A DNA stretch of 64,000 bases from Pedobacter fastidiosus (GTDB lineage Bacteria; Bacteroidota; Bacteroidia; Sphingobacteriales; Sphingobacteriaceae), in the NCBI RefSeq assembly GCF_014306625.1, contig NZ_JACRYL010000007.1:62474-126473 (forward strand), read 5' to 3'. The stretch's first letter is position 1; the number at the start of each line of letters is the position of its first letter. Shown piece after piece: positions 7,255-16,350 of this stretch. The notes under the pieces are model-generated. The model had not been told where the DNA came from, searched no databases, and saw only the letters and a program-made list of their open reading frames with translations. The translations under genes were made by a program, and so were the position numbers.

Positions 7255-9627
7255 TTATTTGCTCGAGGCTTTCTGCATTGGGTTTTGTCCAACAGATTGG
7301 CCTCTAACGGCGCCACCGGCTTTCGTTTTGTAAACTTTAAATTTACTTTCTTTGGCTTTACCTCCCCAAGTATTATTGCTTGTATCAATATCAGCAGTTT
7401 CGCGTAATGGATCCACTAGAATAGATTCAACTTCTTTATCCTTAACATAGAATTTAGATGTTTTTAATTCGTTGTGTCTCCAAATTTGAGCCGGAATCCG
7501 ATCTACTTCTTTAGTTCCGTCTTTGTAAGTGAACTCAACAATTATCGGCATAACCAAACCGCCTTTATTGCTGAAATCTAATTCGTAAAAATATTTATTC
7601 TGATATTTCTGCTGATCATTTTCTGCAACAACATCTAACGGAATTGCCATTTCTACTTTTATTGCTGTTGAAGTATCAACCGAAACTAATCCTCTATCGT
7701 ATTTATAATAGAAATCTTGAGCTGCGGTATTTTTATCGGTGTAGAATCCAATTTTTTTATCTTCTCGGTTTCTGATTTTAGAAATATCCTGAAATGCATT
7801 TACGGCAGGTTTATCAATTTTAACCATTCTCGATCTAGCAGCAGGCAATGTTGTTGGGAAATCTGCTTTTGCAAATTTAACGCTGTCCAAAGAGATATCG
7901 CAAGGCTCCGTTCCGTAAAACCAACCTCTCCAAAACCAATCTAAATCTTCGCCACTTGCATCTTCCATCGTACGGAAAAGATCTGCTGGCTGAGGGTGTT
8001 TAAACGCCCATCTTCTAGCATATTCTTTAAAAGCATAGTCAAAAAGCGCTCTGCCCATAATGGTTTCACGAAGAATATTTAATCCCGTTGCTGGCTTAGA
8101 ATATGCATTCGGACCAAAACGTGCTATGTTTTCAGAATTGGTCATAATTGGTTCCAACTCATCTTTAGGCAATTTCATGTAATCAACAATGGTATAAGCC
8201 GGGCCTTTTTTACTTGGAAAAGTGTTATCCCACAACTCTTCCGTTAAATACTCTACAAAAGAGTTTAAACCTTCGTCCATCCAAGTCCACTGGCGTTCAT
8301 CGCTATTTACAATCATTGGAAAGAAGTTGTGCCCAACCTCGTGGATAATAACCCCTAGCATTCCATTTTTTGTGCTTTCGCTATAGGTTCCGTCTGCATC
8401 AGTACGGCCATAATTAAAACAGATCATTGGATATTCCATTCCGTTTGCAGCCTCAATGCTTTGCGCAACTGGATAAGGATAAGGAATTGTAAAATCTGAA
8501 TAGGTTTTAATAGTATGTGCTACTGCCCTTGTAGAGAATTTGCTGTACAAGTTATAGGCTTCTTTTCCGTAAAAACTCATACACATAACGGTGTTGTTAT
8601 TGGCTTGAATTTTTTGTGGCATTGCATCCCAAATAAACTTACGAGAAGCTGTCCAAGCAAAATCGCGAACATTATTAGCTTGGAAAACCCAAGTTTTTTT
8701 GGTTGTTGCTTTTTTGGTTTCCGCAGTTTTAGCTTCGGCTAAGGTTTGAATTTCTACTGGCGCAGAAGCAATTTTTGCTGCATTGTATCTACTCAATTGA
8801 GTTGGATTTAAAACTGCACTGTAGTTAATACATTCTCCGGTTGCGCCAATCAAATGATCTGCAGGAACTGTCATTTGAACTTTGAAATCGCCAAAAGTTA
8901 AAGCGAATTCGCCTCTCCCTGTAAATTGATGATTTTGCCATCCTTGAAAATCGCTGTACACACAAAGGCGGGGATACCATTGAGTCATCGTGAACAAATA
9001 GTTTCCATCAGCAGGAAAAAATTCGTAACCACCACGACCACCAACGCTCATTCTATCTGTAATTTTATAATTCCAATCTACATTGAAAATAAATTTTTGT
9101 CCCGTTCTTAAAGCAACTGGCAATTCAATTCTCATCATCGTTTTATTAACCGTGTAGGCTAATTTTTTACCGGTAGCATCCGTTAGTTTAATGATGTTGA
9201 TTCCATTTCCGTTATTGGTTTTCGAACTTAACTGATCAATGTTTTGAGTGGTTCCCATCAAAGGAAGCTTCGTAGCATCTTGATAGTTAGCACTTTTATC
9301 TGTACTGTGCTCATTTTCATCCAGCTGTAACCAGATGTATGTTAATGGATCAGGAGAATTATTGGTATAGGTTACCGTTTCAGAACCTGTAAGCAGAAGA
9401 TTTTTCTCATCCAGCTCGCACTTAATGTTGTAATCTGCACGTTGTTGCCAATATTTTACACCTGGCGCACCACTTGCGGTTCTTTGCTCATTCGGTGTAG
9501 GTAAAATTGTACCTAATTGCTCAAACTTATTCCCGTGGTTGCTCCCAGGGTTGTTCTGAACGTCTTGAGCGATAGCCAAACTGCCAGTAAAAAGCAGGAG
9601 GCCGGTTAAAGTAAACAGTTTATTCAT
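7255..9627 (-). CDS. Secreted M1 family zinc aminopeptidase
   Basis: Residues 1-20 form a signal peptide ending AIAQ. The catalytic core carries the M1 zinc motif HEVGH near residue 427, with the third ligand in WMDEGLN about 20 residues on, and an exopeptidase-type GMEYP motif (GxMEN family) about 35 residues before the zinc site. N- and C-terminal beta-rich domains bring the length to 790 residues, normal for Bacteroidota M1 enzymes. It is expected to trim N-terminal residues from peptides in the periplasm or outside the cell. It lies 13 bases downstream of the HupE-like gene, so the two are probably co-transcribed. Confidence 0.93.
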   Translation of the reverse strand: MNKLFTLTGLLLFTGSLAIAQDVQNNPGSNHGNKFEQLGTILPTPNEQRTASGAPGVKYWQQRADYNIKCELDEKNLLLTGSETVTYTNNSPDPLTYIWLQLDENEHSTDKSANYQDATKLPLMGTTQNIDQLSSKTNNGNGINIIKLTDATGKKLAYTVNKTMMRIELPVALRTGQKFIFNVDWNYKITDRMSVGGRGGYEFFPADGNYLFTMTQWYPRLCVYSDFQGWQNHQFTGRGEFALTFGDFKVQMTVPADHLIGATGECINYSAVLNPTQLSRYNAAKIASAPVEIQTLAEAKTAETKKATTKKTWVFQANNVRDFAWTASRKFIWDAMPQKIQANNNTVMCMSFYGKEAYNLYSKFSTRAVAHTIKTYSDFTIPYPYPVAQSIEAANGMEYPMICFNYGRTDADGTYSESTKNGMLGVIIHEVGHNFFPMIVNSDERQWTWMDEGLNSFVEYLTEELWDNTFPSKKGPAYTIVDYMKLPKDELEPIMTNSENIARFGPNAYSKPATGLNILRETIMGRALFDYAFKEYARRWAFKHPQPADLFRTMEDASGEDLDWFWRGWFYGTEPCDISLDSVKFAKADFPTTLPAARSRMVKIDKPAVNAFQDISKIRNREDKKIGFYTDKNTAAQDFYYKYDRGLVSVDTSTAIKVEMAIPLDVVAENDQQKYQNKYFYELDFSNKGGLVMPIIVEFTYKDGTKEVDRIPAQIWRHNELKTSKFYVKDKEVESILVDPLRETADIDTSNNTWGGKAKESKFKVYKTKAGGAVRGQSVGQNPMQKASSK

Positions 9628-9640
9628 GTTTGTTATATAG

Positions 9641-10225
9641 TTAAAAGGGAATTCTCTCTAAAGCCATTTTTAAAGCCAGGCTAAATACGGCTGCCGAAAT
9701 AAATAATACCCAACTCAGGCGCTTAATATGAGTATAGTTAAAAATAAGCCACGTAATTGCTAAAATTATTACAACCATAAATACTTGGCCAGCTTCTAAA
9801 CCGACATTGAAGCCAAATAAGCTCCAGCCAATATTTTGATCTTTAGCCAGCATAATCCTAATCGAATTTGCAAAGCCCATTCCATGGATTAAGCCAAATC
9901 CCAAAGCTAAATAGTAATTTATTTTAACCGATTTTAGTGAAAAATCCTTTCTAAATAAATTACTCAAGGCCGTTATTACAATGGTACAAGGAATTAAAAA
10001 CTCTACCCATTTGCTTTCAAACCTGATCACATCCAAAACACTTAAAAGCAAGGTTAGAGAATGGCCAATGGTAAAGGCTGTAACTAAAATCAGCACCTGT
10101 TTTAAATTTCTGTAACTATAAATAGCAACCAAAGCCAAAATAAACAGTTGATGATCTAAAGCATCTGCGCTTATAATATGTTCCCAGCCAAGTTTAAAGT
10201 AAAATACGAAATCTTGTAACGGCAT
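9641..10225 (-). CDS. HupE/UreJ-like membrane protein
   Basis: The 194-residue protein is almost entirely hydrophobic with about six to seven membrane segments. The N-terminal segment GWEHIISADALDHQLF and the later FTIGHS and GLIHGMGFAN carry the conserved histidines and aspartate of HupE/UreJ proteins, which are nickel/cobalt permease-like. No hydrogenase or urease genes are nearby, so metal transport is only a family-level guess. In Bacteroidota this protein is often paired with an M1 peptidase and a DUF6702 protein, exactly as here: the peptidase follows 13 bases downstream and DUF6702 is divergent. Confidence 0.85.
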   Translation of the reverse strand: MPLQDFVFYFKLGWEHIISADALDHQLFILALVAIYSYRNLKQVLILVTAFTIGHSLTLLLSVLDVIRFESKWVEFLIPCTIVITALSNLFRKDFSLKSVKINYYLALGFGLIHGMGFANSIRIMLAKDQNIGWSLFGFNVGLEAGQVFMVVIILAITWLIFNYTHIKRLSWVLFISAAVFSLALKMALERIPF

Positions 10226-10315
10226 TATAATAAATTCGCTTTATGCATGAAGCTTTAGTACTTTTGAAAGCTTAAAATTAAAGTATTAATTATTAAAAAG
10301 GTAAAATTGTTGTAG

Positions 10316-10828
10316 ATGCATCTCTTAAATACCAAATTTGTTACCATATTTCTTGTTTTTGCGCTGAGTGGGATCTTAAATGATAAAAAGCACCCACTAC
10401 ACGTAAGTACAACTGAAGTAAATTTCAATGCGAAGGATAAAACCCTAGAAATTAGTGCGAGAATTTTTACGGATGACTTCGAATCTGTGCTGGTTAAACT
10501 TTATAAGCAAAAAACCGATTTATCTAACCCAGCCATGAAGCAAAAAATGGATGAACTGGTTAAAAAATATTTACTTACTCATTTACAGTTAAAAGCGAAT
10601 GGAAAACCAGTTGCTCTAAATTATATCGGTTTTGAGATAGATCATGAAGCCACAAATATTTACTTTGAAGTAGAAAAAATTCCTGCAGTAAAATCAGTAG
10701 AGGTTAACGACACTATTTTATACGATATGTTTGATGATCAGATGAGTATCGTTCATATTGTGAAAGCAGGGAACAGAAAAAGTACAAAAATTCTATATCC
10801 CGACAAAAGTTTTACGGCAAACTTTTAA
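10316..10828 (+). CDS. DUF6702 family exported protein
   Basis: A hydrophobic N-terminus (residues 8-21) suggests export. The rest matches DUF6702: the opening KHPLHVSTTEVNFN, EISARIFTDDFE, and a C-terminal half with NDTILYDMFDDQMSIVHI. This 170-residue family of unknown function is found in Bacteroidota beside HupE-like proteins and M1 peptidases. Here it is divergent from those two genes, sharing a 90-base intergenic region that contains a possible -7 box (TACTTTTG at 10259-10266). A role in an envelope metal or peptide process is only inferred from this company. Confidence 0.8.
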   Translation: MHLLNTKFVTIFLVFALSGILNDKKHPLHVSTTEVNFNAKDKTLEISARIFTDDFESVLVKLYKQKTDLSNPAMKQKMDELVKKYLLTHLQLKANGKPVALNYIGFEIDHEATNIYFEVEKIPAVKSVEVNDTILYDMFDDQMSIVHIVKAGNRKSTKILYPDKSFTANF

Positions 10829-10980
10829 TTGTAATTTTTGTATTAGATATTAAATTAAGGTTAAAAAAAGCTTTAAGTTTAATATCCCTATAATGTGAAG
10901 GAAGTTGTGAAGAGATGATTTTTGCTTAGGAATTTGTTTATAATCTTAGTTATAACAGTGCCAATTTGTTTAAATAAGTT

Positions 10981-12246
10981 ATGCATTTAATCGTTTTCTC
11001 TACCCTATTAACGCCTCGAATAAAGTATATCTTCAATTTTATATTTAAGGATATTTTAAAAACCGAAGTAGAATTTACAGGCAACAGTCAGTATTTTTTG
11101 CAAAGCGAAAATATAAAAATTAGTTATGGAGATGCGCCAATTGCTGATGAGTTATTTTTTAAATGCACATCGCTACTTTTATCAAACAAGGTTGAAGAAT
11201 TTAATTTAAAAACAACATTGTTTGGAGAATATCAGGTTCCTTTCCCTGTTAAAGACTCATTATTGCCTTTTGATGTTTTCGCGGCTTCTTTTTTTATCGT
11301 GAGCCGATATGAGGAATATCTTCATCAAAAAACATCTACAGAAGATTTCAAGGCAAGTAAAAGCCATCAATATAAATGGAAGATTTTAGATAAACCGATT
11401 ATTGATGAATGGGCACTTATCTTAAAAAATCTAATCCTAAAAAAATACCCAAGCTTTAAGTTTCATGATAAAAAATTCGTTCAACAGCCTACCATAAATT
11501 TTACCATTACACCCAATGTGCCCGATGGTTTTTTATCTAAAACCAAATTTTTTATCAGCTCGGTATTTAAAAAAGAGAATGTTTATTTAACTTCAAAGTT
11601 TGATAAAATTACGGGCTTGGGTGTAGATAATGAAGCTGTTCTTACTGATCTGGAAAAATCGCTCGGCAAAAAAAGCAACCCACTTTACTTCATCAATTTC
11701 CCTAATGTTCCTGATGAATATATTCGTAAAAATGGAATCTCAGATTTACTGGCAGAAAAATCAGTTGGCTTACTAAGGCCGTGTGCTAGCGAGGCACAGA
11801 AGGTTAGCGAGATTAAGGAAAGCATATTAAAGCTCAAAAAAATACATCCCGAACAAATAAATTTGACAAGTCAGCAATTGGAGGTTTTACGCTTTCCAAT
11901 CTGTTATTTAAATCTATTAAATTCTGGCATAACATCCGATTACTCTATGGGTTATGCAGATACCGCCGGTTTTAGAGCAGGAACTTGTACACCGTTTAAT
12001 TGGTACGATTTGCAATTAGAAAAGGTAACGCCCTTAAATGTGAAATCTTATTGCATCAGCGATAGCGTGTTACAATTTAAACATTTAGAGGAAGCTAAGC
12101 GACTGATTAATGATTATATCGATGCAGTAAAGGTTGTTGATGGCTCTTTTTTCAGTAGCTGGGAACTGCGGAGTTTATCGGATCATTACAAATACAAAAA
12201 GCTGAAAACTATATTTGGAGAAATGTTAAAATCTGCAGGCAACTAA
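10981..12246 (+). CDS. DUF7033-type, polysaccharide-deacetylase-like protein with degenerate catalytic half
   Basis: The first 150 residues match the DUF7033 domain that precedes polysaccharide deacetylase domains in Bacteroidota (LPFDVFAASFFIVSRYEEYL, then HQYKWKILDKPIIDEWA). The C-terminal half keeps family landmarks (SDYSMGYADTAGFRAGTCTPF), but the usual DxD near the domain start is replaced around FTITPNVPDG and the final LWHN-type motif reads SWEL. It is therefore probably catalytically inactive or has changed role. There is no signal peptide, so it is presumably cytoplasmic. Homologues sit in surface-polysaccharide loci, consistent with the glycan genes downstream. Confidence 0.7.
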   Translation: MHLIVFSTLLTPRIKYIFNFIFKDILKTEVEFTGNSQYFLQSENIKISYGDAPIADELFFKCTSLLLSNKVEEFNLKTTLFGEYQVPFPVKDSLLPFDVFAASFFIVSRYEEYLHQKTSTEDFKASKSHQYKWKILDKPIIDEWALILKNLILKKYPSFKFHDKKFVQQPTINFTITPNVPDGFLSKTKFFISSVFKKENVYLTSKFDKITGLGVDNEAVLTDLEKSLGKKSNPLYFINFPNVPDEYIRKNGISDLLAEKSVGLLRPCASEAQKVSEIKESILKLKKIHPEQINLTSQQLEVLRFPICYLNLLNSGITSDYSMGYADTAGFRAGTCTPFNWYDLQLEKVTPLNVKSYCISDSVLQFKHLEEAKRLINDYIDAVKVVDGSFFSSWELRSLSDHYKYKKLKTIFGEMLKSAGN

Positions 12247-12253
12247 AGCGTTA

Positions 12254-12300
12254 AAATTTAGGGTTACCAGCTAACAGTTTCCTTAATAAACCCTAAATTT
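12254..12300. repeat. 12-bp perfect inverted repeat after the DUF7033 gene
   Basis: AAATTTAGGGTT at 12254-12265 and its exact complement at 12289-12300 enclose a 23-base loop. No T-run follows on the plus strand, so it is not a convincing terminator. Confidence 0.45.
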
Positions 12301-12348
12301 AAAAACTAAATAAAGTGCAATCTATCGCACTGCCAGAAAAAGCTTATT

Positions 12349-12993
12349 ATGATTTTTAACCTCAGCAAAACCAAATCCATCGCAAACACCTTTGTTGCAG
12401 AACTTCGCGACCAAGAAATCCAGAAAGATTCCATGCGTTTTCGTAAAAATCTAGAACGTGTTGGTGAGTTTTTTGCTTATGAAATCAGCAAAAATTTGGC
12501 TTATAAATCAAAAGAAGTAACAACTCCCTTAGGTTTATCACAATGCGAAGTACTGGAACATCAACCGGTTTTGGCAACCATATTAAGGGCTGGACTTCCT
12601 TTACAACAGGGTTTGCTAAACATTTTTGATCAGGCAGAATGTTGCTTTATTTCTGCCTACCGAAAAGTTGAAAAAAGTGGCGATTTTGTTATACAGATGG
12701 ATTATGTTTCTACACCAGATTTAGATGGAAGGGTATTAATTATGGCTGATCCAATGTTGGCAACGGGACAAAGTATGGTAATGTGCTGCAAAGAATTAAT
12801 GAATCGTTATAATATTAGCGAACTCCATATTGTTGCCGCAATAGCCAGTACTGAGGGTGTTATGCATGTGCGGGCAAACTTGCCAAAGGCTAAACTGTGG
12901 CTTGGTGCTATAGATGAAGAAATGACGAGCAAATCGTACATTGTGCCGGGTTTAGGCGATGCTGGCGATTTAGCGTACGGAGAGAAGGTGTAA
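12349..12993 (+). CDS. upp: Uracil phosphoribosyltransferase
   Basis: The 214-residue protein has the UPRT landmarks: LATILRAGLPLQQGL, the PRPP-binding loop VLIMADPMLATGQSM (about residues 124-138), and the C-terminal uracil-binding segment YIVPGLGDAGDLAYG. It salvages uracil by converting it with PRPP to UMP in the cytoplasm. The Bacteroidota form is slightly divergent but complete. It is followed about 110 bases later by a YjjG-type pyrimidine nucleotidase, which fits a pyrimidine-salvage or clean-up pairing, although the gap argues for separate transcription. Confidence 0.95.
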   Translation: MIFNLSKTKSIANTFVAELRDQEIQKDSMRFRKNLERVGEFFAYEISKNLAYKSKEVTTPLGLSQCEVLEHQPVLATILRAGLPLQQGLLNIFDQAECCFISAYRKVEKSGDFVIQMDYVSTPDLDGRVLIMADPMLATGQSMVMCCKELMNRYNISELHIVAAIASTEGVMHVRANLPKAKLWLGAIDEEMTSKSYIVPGLGDAGDLAYGEKV

Positions 12994-13103
12994 CCAGGAT
13001 TTGAAAAGATTTAAGGATTTCCAAGATTCTAAAATTCAACCCATCAGTTCGAGTTTTTTACAACAAATCATTTATTAATAACCTAATTAAAATTTCAACA
13101 GTC

Positions 13104-13802
13104 TTGCAACATCAAAAAAAACATATTTTCTTCGATTTAGATCATACCATTTGGGATTTCGATCGCAATGCAGAAGAAACATTAAACGAACTTTATCATA
13201 CCTATAAATTACATGATTTAGGTTTAACTTCCTGTTCAGATTTTATCACAAAATATACAGAAAACAATCATCAGCTCTGGGCAGATTATCACTTGGGAAA
13301 AATAACCAAAGACTTTTTAAGGGCGGAGCGTTTTAGCAAAACCTTTATTCAATTGGGGATTCATCCAGATGTTGTTCCGCATCAATTTGAAGATGATTAC
13401 GTAAACATCTCCCCAACCAAAACCAATTTATTTGAAGGTGCTGAGAACGTTTTAGCATATCTTCAACAGAAATATACCTTGCATATAATTTCCAACGGAT
13501 TTAAGGAAACCACTTTAACCAAAATGGATTTATCGAGGCTAAACCCATACTTCACCAACGTGATTATCTCTGAAGATGTTGGCGTTAACAAGCCCAATCC
13601 TATAATTTTCGAATTTGCATTGGATCAGGCAAAGGCAAATAAAACAGAAAGTATAATGATTGGCGACAGCTTGGAAGCAGATATATACGGTGCTTTAAAC
13701 TTCGGAATGGAAGCTATTTTCTTTAATCCTACAAAAAAGGAAAAACCGGCAGATGTGGAAAAGGAAATCACACATTTAGAAGAGTTATTAACTTTATTTT
13801 AA
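13104..13802 (+). CDS. YjjG-family HAD pyrimidine nucleotidase
   Basis: HAD motifs are in order: motif I FFDLDHTIWDFD (nucleophile Asp near residue 10), motif II SNGF (near 132), a lysine in GVNKPNP, and motif IV GDSLEAD. The 232-residue size and the long cap match noncanonical pyrimidine nucleotidases such as E. coli YjjG, which remove phosphate from damaged or unusual dUMP/UMP-like nucleotides. No ATG lies before motif I in this frame; a TTG at 13104 is the only start that preserves the domain, so initiation at TTG is inferred. The next gene begins 21 bases downstream. Confidence 0.85.
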   Translation: MQHQKKHIFFDLDHTIWDFDRNAEETLNELYHTYKLHDLGLTSCSDFITKYTENNHQLWADYHLGKITKDFLRAERFSKTFIQLGIHPDVVPHQFEDDYVNISPTKTNLFEGAENVLAYLQQKYTLHIISNGFKETTLTKMDLSRLNPYFTNVIISEDVGVNKPNPIIFEFALDQAKANKTESIMIGDSLEADIYGALNFGMEAIFFNPTKKEKPADVEKEITHLEELLTLF

Positions 13803-13823
13803 GCTTATCTACTATCTTTATTT

Positions 13824-14348
13824 ATGAATCCGAGCAAAGTTAAAACTTCATTACACCAAATTGTTGATGCTTATAAAGCAAAACTTTCTTCTTATTCTGA
13901 CAATATTTTCCAAGATATACCTCCAATAAACGGTTGGAGTTACAGCGAAGTTTATTCTCATATTTTCGATTCGAGTTTACTTTCTTTGATGGCTCTCGAG
14001 AACAGTGCAAGGGATAAAGGCGAGAATCAGCCAACGCATTTTGCCGTAAAACTGATTTTATTTTTCGGTTCACTACCGCCTGCAAAAAAATATAAGGTTC
14101 CGAAAAGGTTAGCCGAAAGAGTAAAAAAAATCAGCAAAACTGAAGCCATGGATTTCATCTTGGAATTCGAAGAGGCATTAGATCAGGTTTATCCATTAGT
14201 GCCAGGTGCAAAAACCAACTCAAAAACCAAACATCCGAGGTTGGGCTATTTAAATGCAAAACAATGGTTAAGGTTTACAGAAATTCATTTGAAACACCAT
14301 TTGAAGCAATTGGTCCGCATAGAAAAGAGTTTTCAGCAAAGCGTTTAA
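13824..14348 (+). CDS. DinB-like four-helix protein
   Basis: The 174-residue, mainly helical protein has the DinB/YfiT superfamily pattern: NGWSYSEVYSHIFDSSLL near the N-terminus and LRFTEIHLKHHLKQL near the C-terminus, whose histidines would form the metal site. Members are metal-dependent thiol transferases or stress proteins, but most Bacteroidota examples have no known role. No signal peptide is visible. It lies 21 bases after the nucleotidase gene and 19 bases before the flippase gene, so it may share a transcript with either; functional linkage to either is doubtful. Confidence 0.7.
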   Translation: MNPSKVKTSLHQIVDAYKAKLSSYSDNIFQDIPPINGWSYSEVYSHIFDSSLLSLMALENSARDKGENQPTHFAVKLILFFGSLPPAKKYKVPKRLAERVKKISKTEAMDFILEFEEALDQVYPLVPGAKTNSKTKHPRLGYLNAKQWLRFTEIHLKHHLKQLVRIEKSFQQSV

Positions 14349-14367
14349 ATTTTACATCTTTGCGTTA

Positions 14368-15687
14368 ATGAAATTACCCACCATAAAAGGTTTTGATGAA
14401 GAAGCATTCAACAAGTATTTAAAAAATGCTGGGTGGGTGATGTTCGGCAAAGGCTTAAGCCTTATCGTAAACCTTTTAATCGCCACTTATCTTGGTCCAA
14501 TTTTATTTGGTGATTTAACTTTTGGACTATCATTAGTTGCAATTTTAGCTGCCGTAGGTGCACTCGGGCTTGATACATTTATTGTTCGAGAAATTATTCA
14601 GGAACCTAGTAAACGTGATGAAATTCTAGGCACATCTTTATGGCTAAGAATAGCTACAAATGCACTTCTTATTCCTATAGCTATTGGTATTTATCTAATC
14701 AGCCATGGTTTATCATCAAACCCGGGAGCACCACTTACGTTACTTGTTGGTTTACTTGCATTAGCATCATTTTTCAAATCTTTTAATGTTATTGATTCTT
14801 ATTTCCAGTCGCAGGTACAATCTAAATATGTAGTTCAAGTACAAAATATCTGTTTAATATTTACCTCTGTTCTTAAAGTAGTACTTATAACTTTAAGTTT
14901 GCCTCTATTATATATTGTTTTTGCATACGTACTAGACGGATTAATTTTAGCTGTTGGTTTGGTTGTTGTTTATCAAAAAAGAGGATTCAATATTTTCGAT
15001 TGGAGCTTTAGTAAACAGAGAGCAAAATCTCTTATCAAAAAATCAACCCCATTAATTCTTTCTGCGGTAATGGTTTCCATATACATGAAGATTGATGTGG
15101 TAATGCTTAAAAGTATTGGTAGCAAAGCCGTTGGTATTTATGGCGCTGCCCAAAACTTAAGCGAAGGATGGTACTTTATTCCAGTTGCAATTGTAACATC
15201 TGTATTTCCGGCATTACTAAATGCACGGAAAACCGACTTAGAAAGATATCGAAAACGCTTAGGAAATTTATATGATTTACTTGTTTTTATCAGCATACCA
15301 GTTGCACTATTCATAAGTTTTTTTGGTTCATACATTATCCACATCATATATAATGGAAAATACGATGGCGCAGGTCCGATGTTATCCATTCACATTTGGT
15401 CGGGCATTTTTGTATTCTTAGGAACGGCTAGTTCTCAATATTTAGTTGCCGAGGGTTATACAAAAATTTCCTTTTATAGAACAGCCGCTGGAGCGATAGT
15501 AAATATAGTTTTAAACCTATGGCTTATACCAAAATATGCAGGGATTGGTGCATCAATCGCTACTTTAATAGCATGTTTCGTTTCAACATTTTATCTTTTA
15601 TTAATCCCTAAAACTAGGCAACAAGGTATAATGATGTTAAAATCGTTATTTTTGGTCACAGCATTTCAAAAAATATTTAAACGTTGA
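14368..15687 (+). CDS. Oligosaccharide flippase (Wzx/RfbX-type, MOP superfamily)
   Basis: About 12 hydrophobic segments over 439 residues and a conserved N-terminus (NAGWVMFGKGLSLIVNLLIA, then YLGPILFGDLTF) identify a polysaccharide-biosynthesis flippase of the MOP superfamily. It should move lipid-linked sugar repeats across the inner membrane. Its stop codon overlaps the TTG start of a methyltransferase gene, and methyltransferase and glycosyltransferase genes follow, consistent with a surface-glycan operon. No polymerase (Wzy) or ligase is visible nearby, so the locus is incomplete or split. A -7-like CATCTTTG lies at 14355-14362. Confidence 0.9.
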   Translation: MKLPTIKGFDEEAFNKYLKNAGWVMFGKGLSLIVNLLIATYLGPILFGDLTFGLSLVAILAAVGALGLDTFIVREIIQEPSKRDEILGTSLWLRIATNALLIPIAIGIYLISHGLSSNPGAPLTLLVGLLALASFFKSFNVIDSYFQSQVQSKYVVQVQNICLIFTSVLKVVLITLSLPLLYIVFAYVLDGLILAVGLVVVYQKRGFNIFDWSFSKQRAKSLIKKSTPLILSAVMVSIYMKIDVVMLKSIGSKAVGIYGAAQNLSEGWYFIPVAIVTSVFPALLNARKTDLERYRKRLGNLYDLLVFISIPVALFISFFGSYIIHIIYNGKYDGAGPMLSIHIWSGIFVFLGTASSQYLVAEGYTKISFYRTAAGAIVNIVLNLWLIPKYAGIGASIATLIACFVSTFYLLLIPKTRQQGIMMLKSLFLVTAFQKIFKR

Positions 15688-16331
15688 GTACTCTTAAAGC
15701 ATTAACAACACTAATTGCTAAGCCCAATAGGCTAAAAGCATTATTATCTTACGGACATAAAGGCTATTTAAACAGCATCGGCTGGTTTACTGCTTTTGAT
15801 AAAAAACAAGCCGTAGATGGCAAAGGCGAAGCTCTACCGTGGGTAACCTATTCTTTCATCGATTTTATAAAGGAGAGAATAAATAAAACTCAGAATATTT
15901 TCGAATATGGATCTGGAAGTTCAACCATATTTTACGCCAAAAAAGCCGGCACAGTTACTTCGGTAGAGCATGATAAAGGCTGGTTTGATATGGTTAAAAA
16001 TACGAGCCCTGCAAATGCTGAAATGATTTTTTGTGAACTGGTAAAGAATGGCGAATATTCAAAAAAGGCTTCCCTTTTAAATAAGAAATTCGAAATTATT
16101 ATCGTTGATGGTCGCGATCGAGTAAACTGTTGCAAATATAGCGTAGAGGCATTGAGTAGTAATGGCGTAATCGTTTTAGACGATAGTGAACGCCAAGTTT
16201 ATAATCCTGCAAGAATTTTTCTTAAAGAAAAAGGTTTTAAAGAACTAAGTTTCAGCGGAATTTCGCCGGGTTTATTTTACGAAAAAGCGACCTCAGTTTT
16301 TTATAAGGCAGATAATTGTTTGGGTATATAA
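15684..16331 (+). CDS. Class I SAM-dependent methyltransferase (glycan cluster)
   Basis: The 215-residue protein has a clear SAM-binding motif I (EYGSGSST, about residues 75-82) followed by an acidic residue at the next strand (VEHDKG), and a later VDGRDR plus VIVLDDSE, as in small Rossmann methyltransferases. It starts at a TTG overlapping the flippase TGA (TTGA); no ATG exists before motif I, so a coupled TTG start is inferred. Neighbours suggest sugar or lipid-linked glycan methylation, but the substrate cannot be read from the sequence. Confidence 0.78.
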   Translation: MSTLKALTTLIAKPNRLKALLSYGHKGYLNSIGWFTAFDKKQAVDGKGEALPWVTYSFIDFIKERINKTQNIFEYGSGSSTIFYAKKAGTVTSVEHDKGWFDMVKNTSPANAEMIFCELVKNGEYSKKASLLNKKFEIIIVDGRDRVNCCKYSVEALSSNGVIVLDDSERQVYNPARIFLKEKGFKELSFSGISPGLFYEKATSVFYKADNCLGI

Positions 16332-16350
16332 ATCACCATAAATTCATTTT

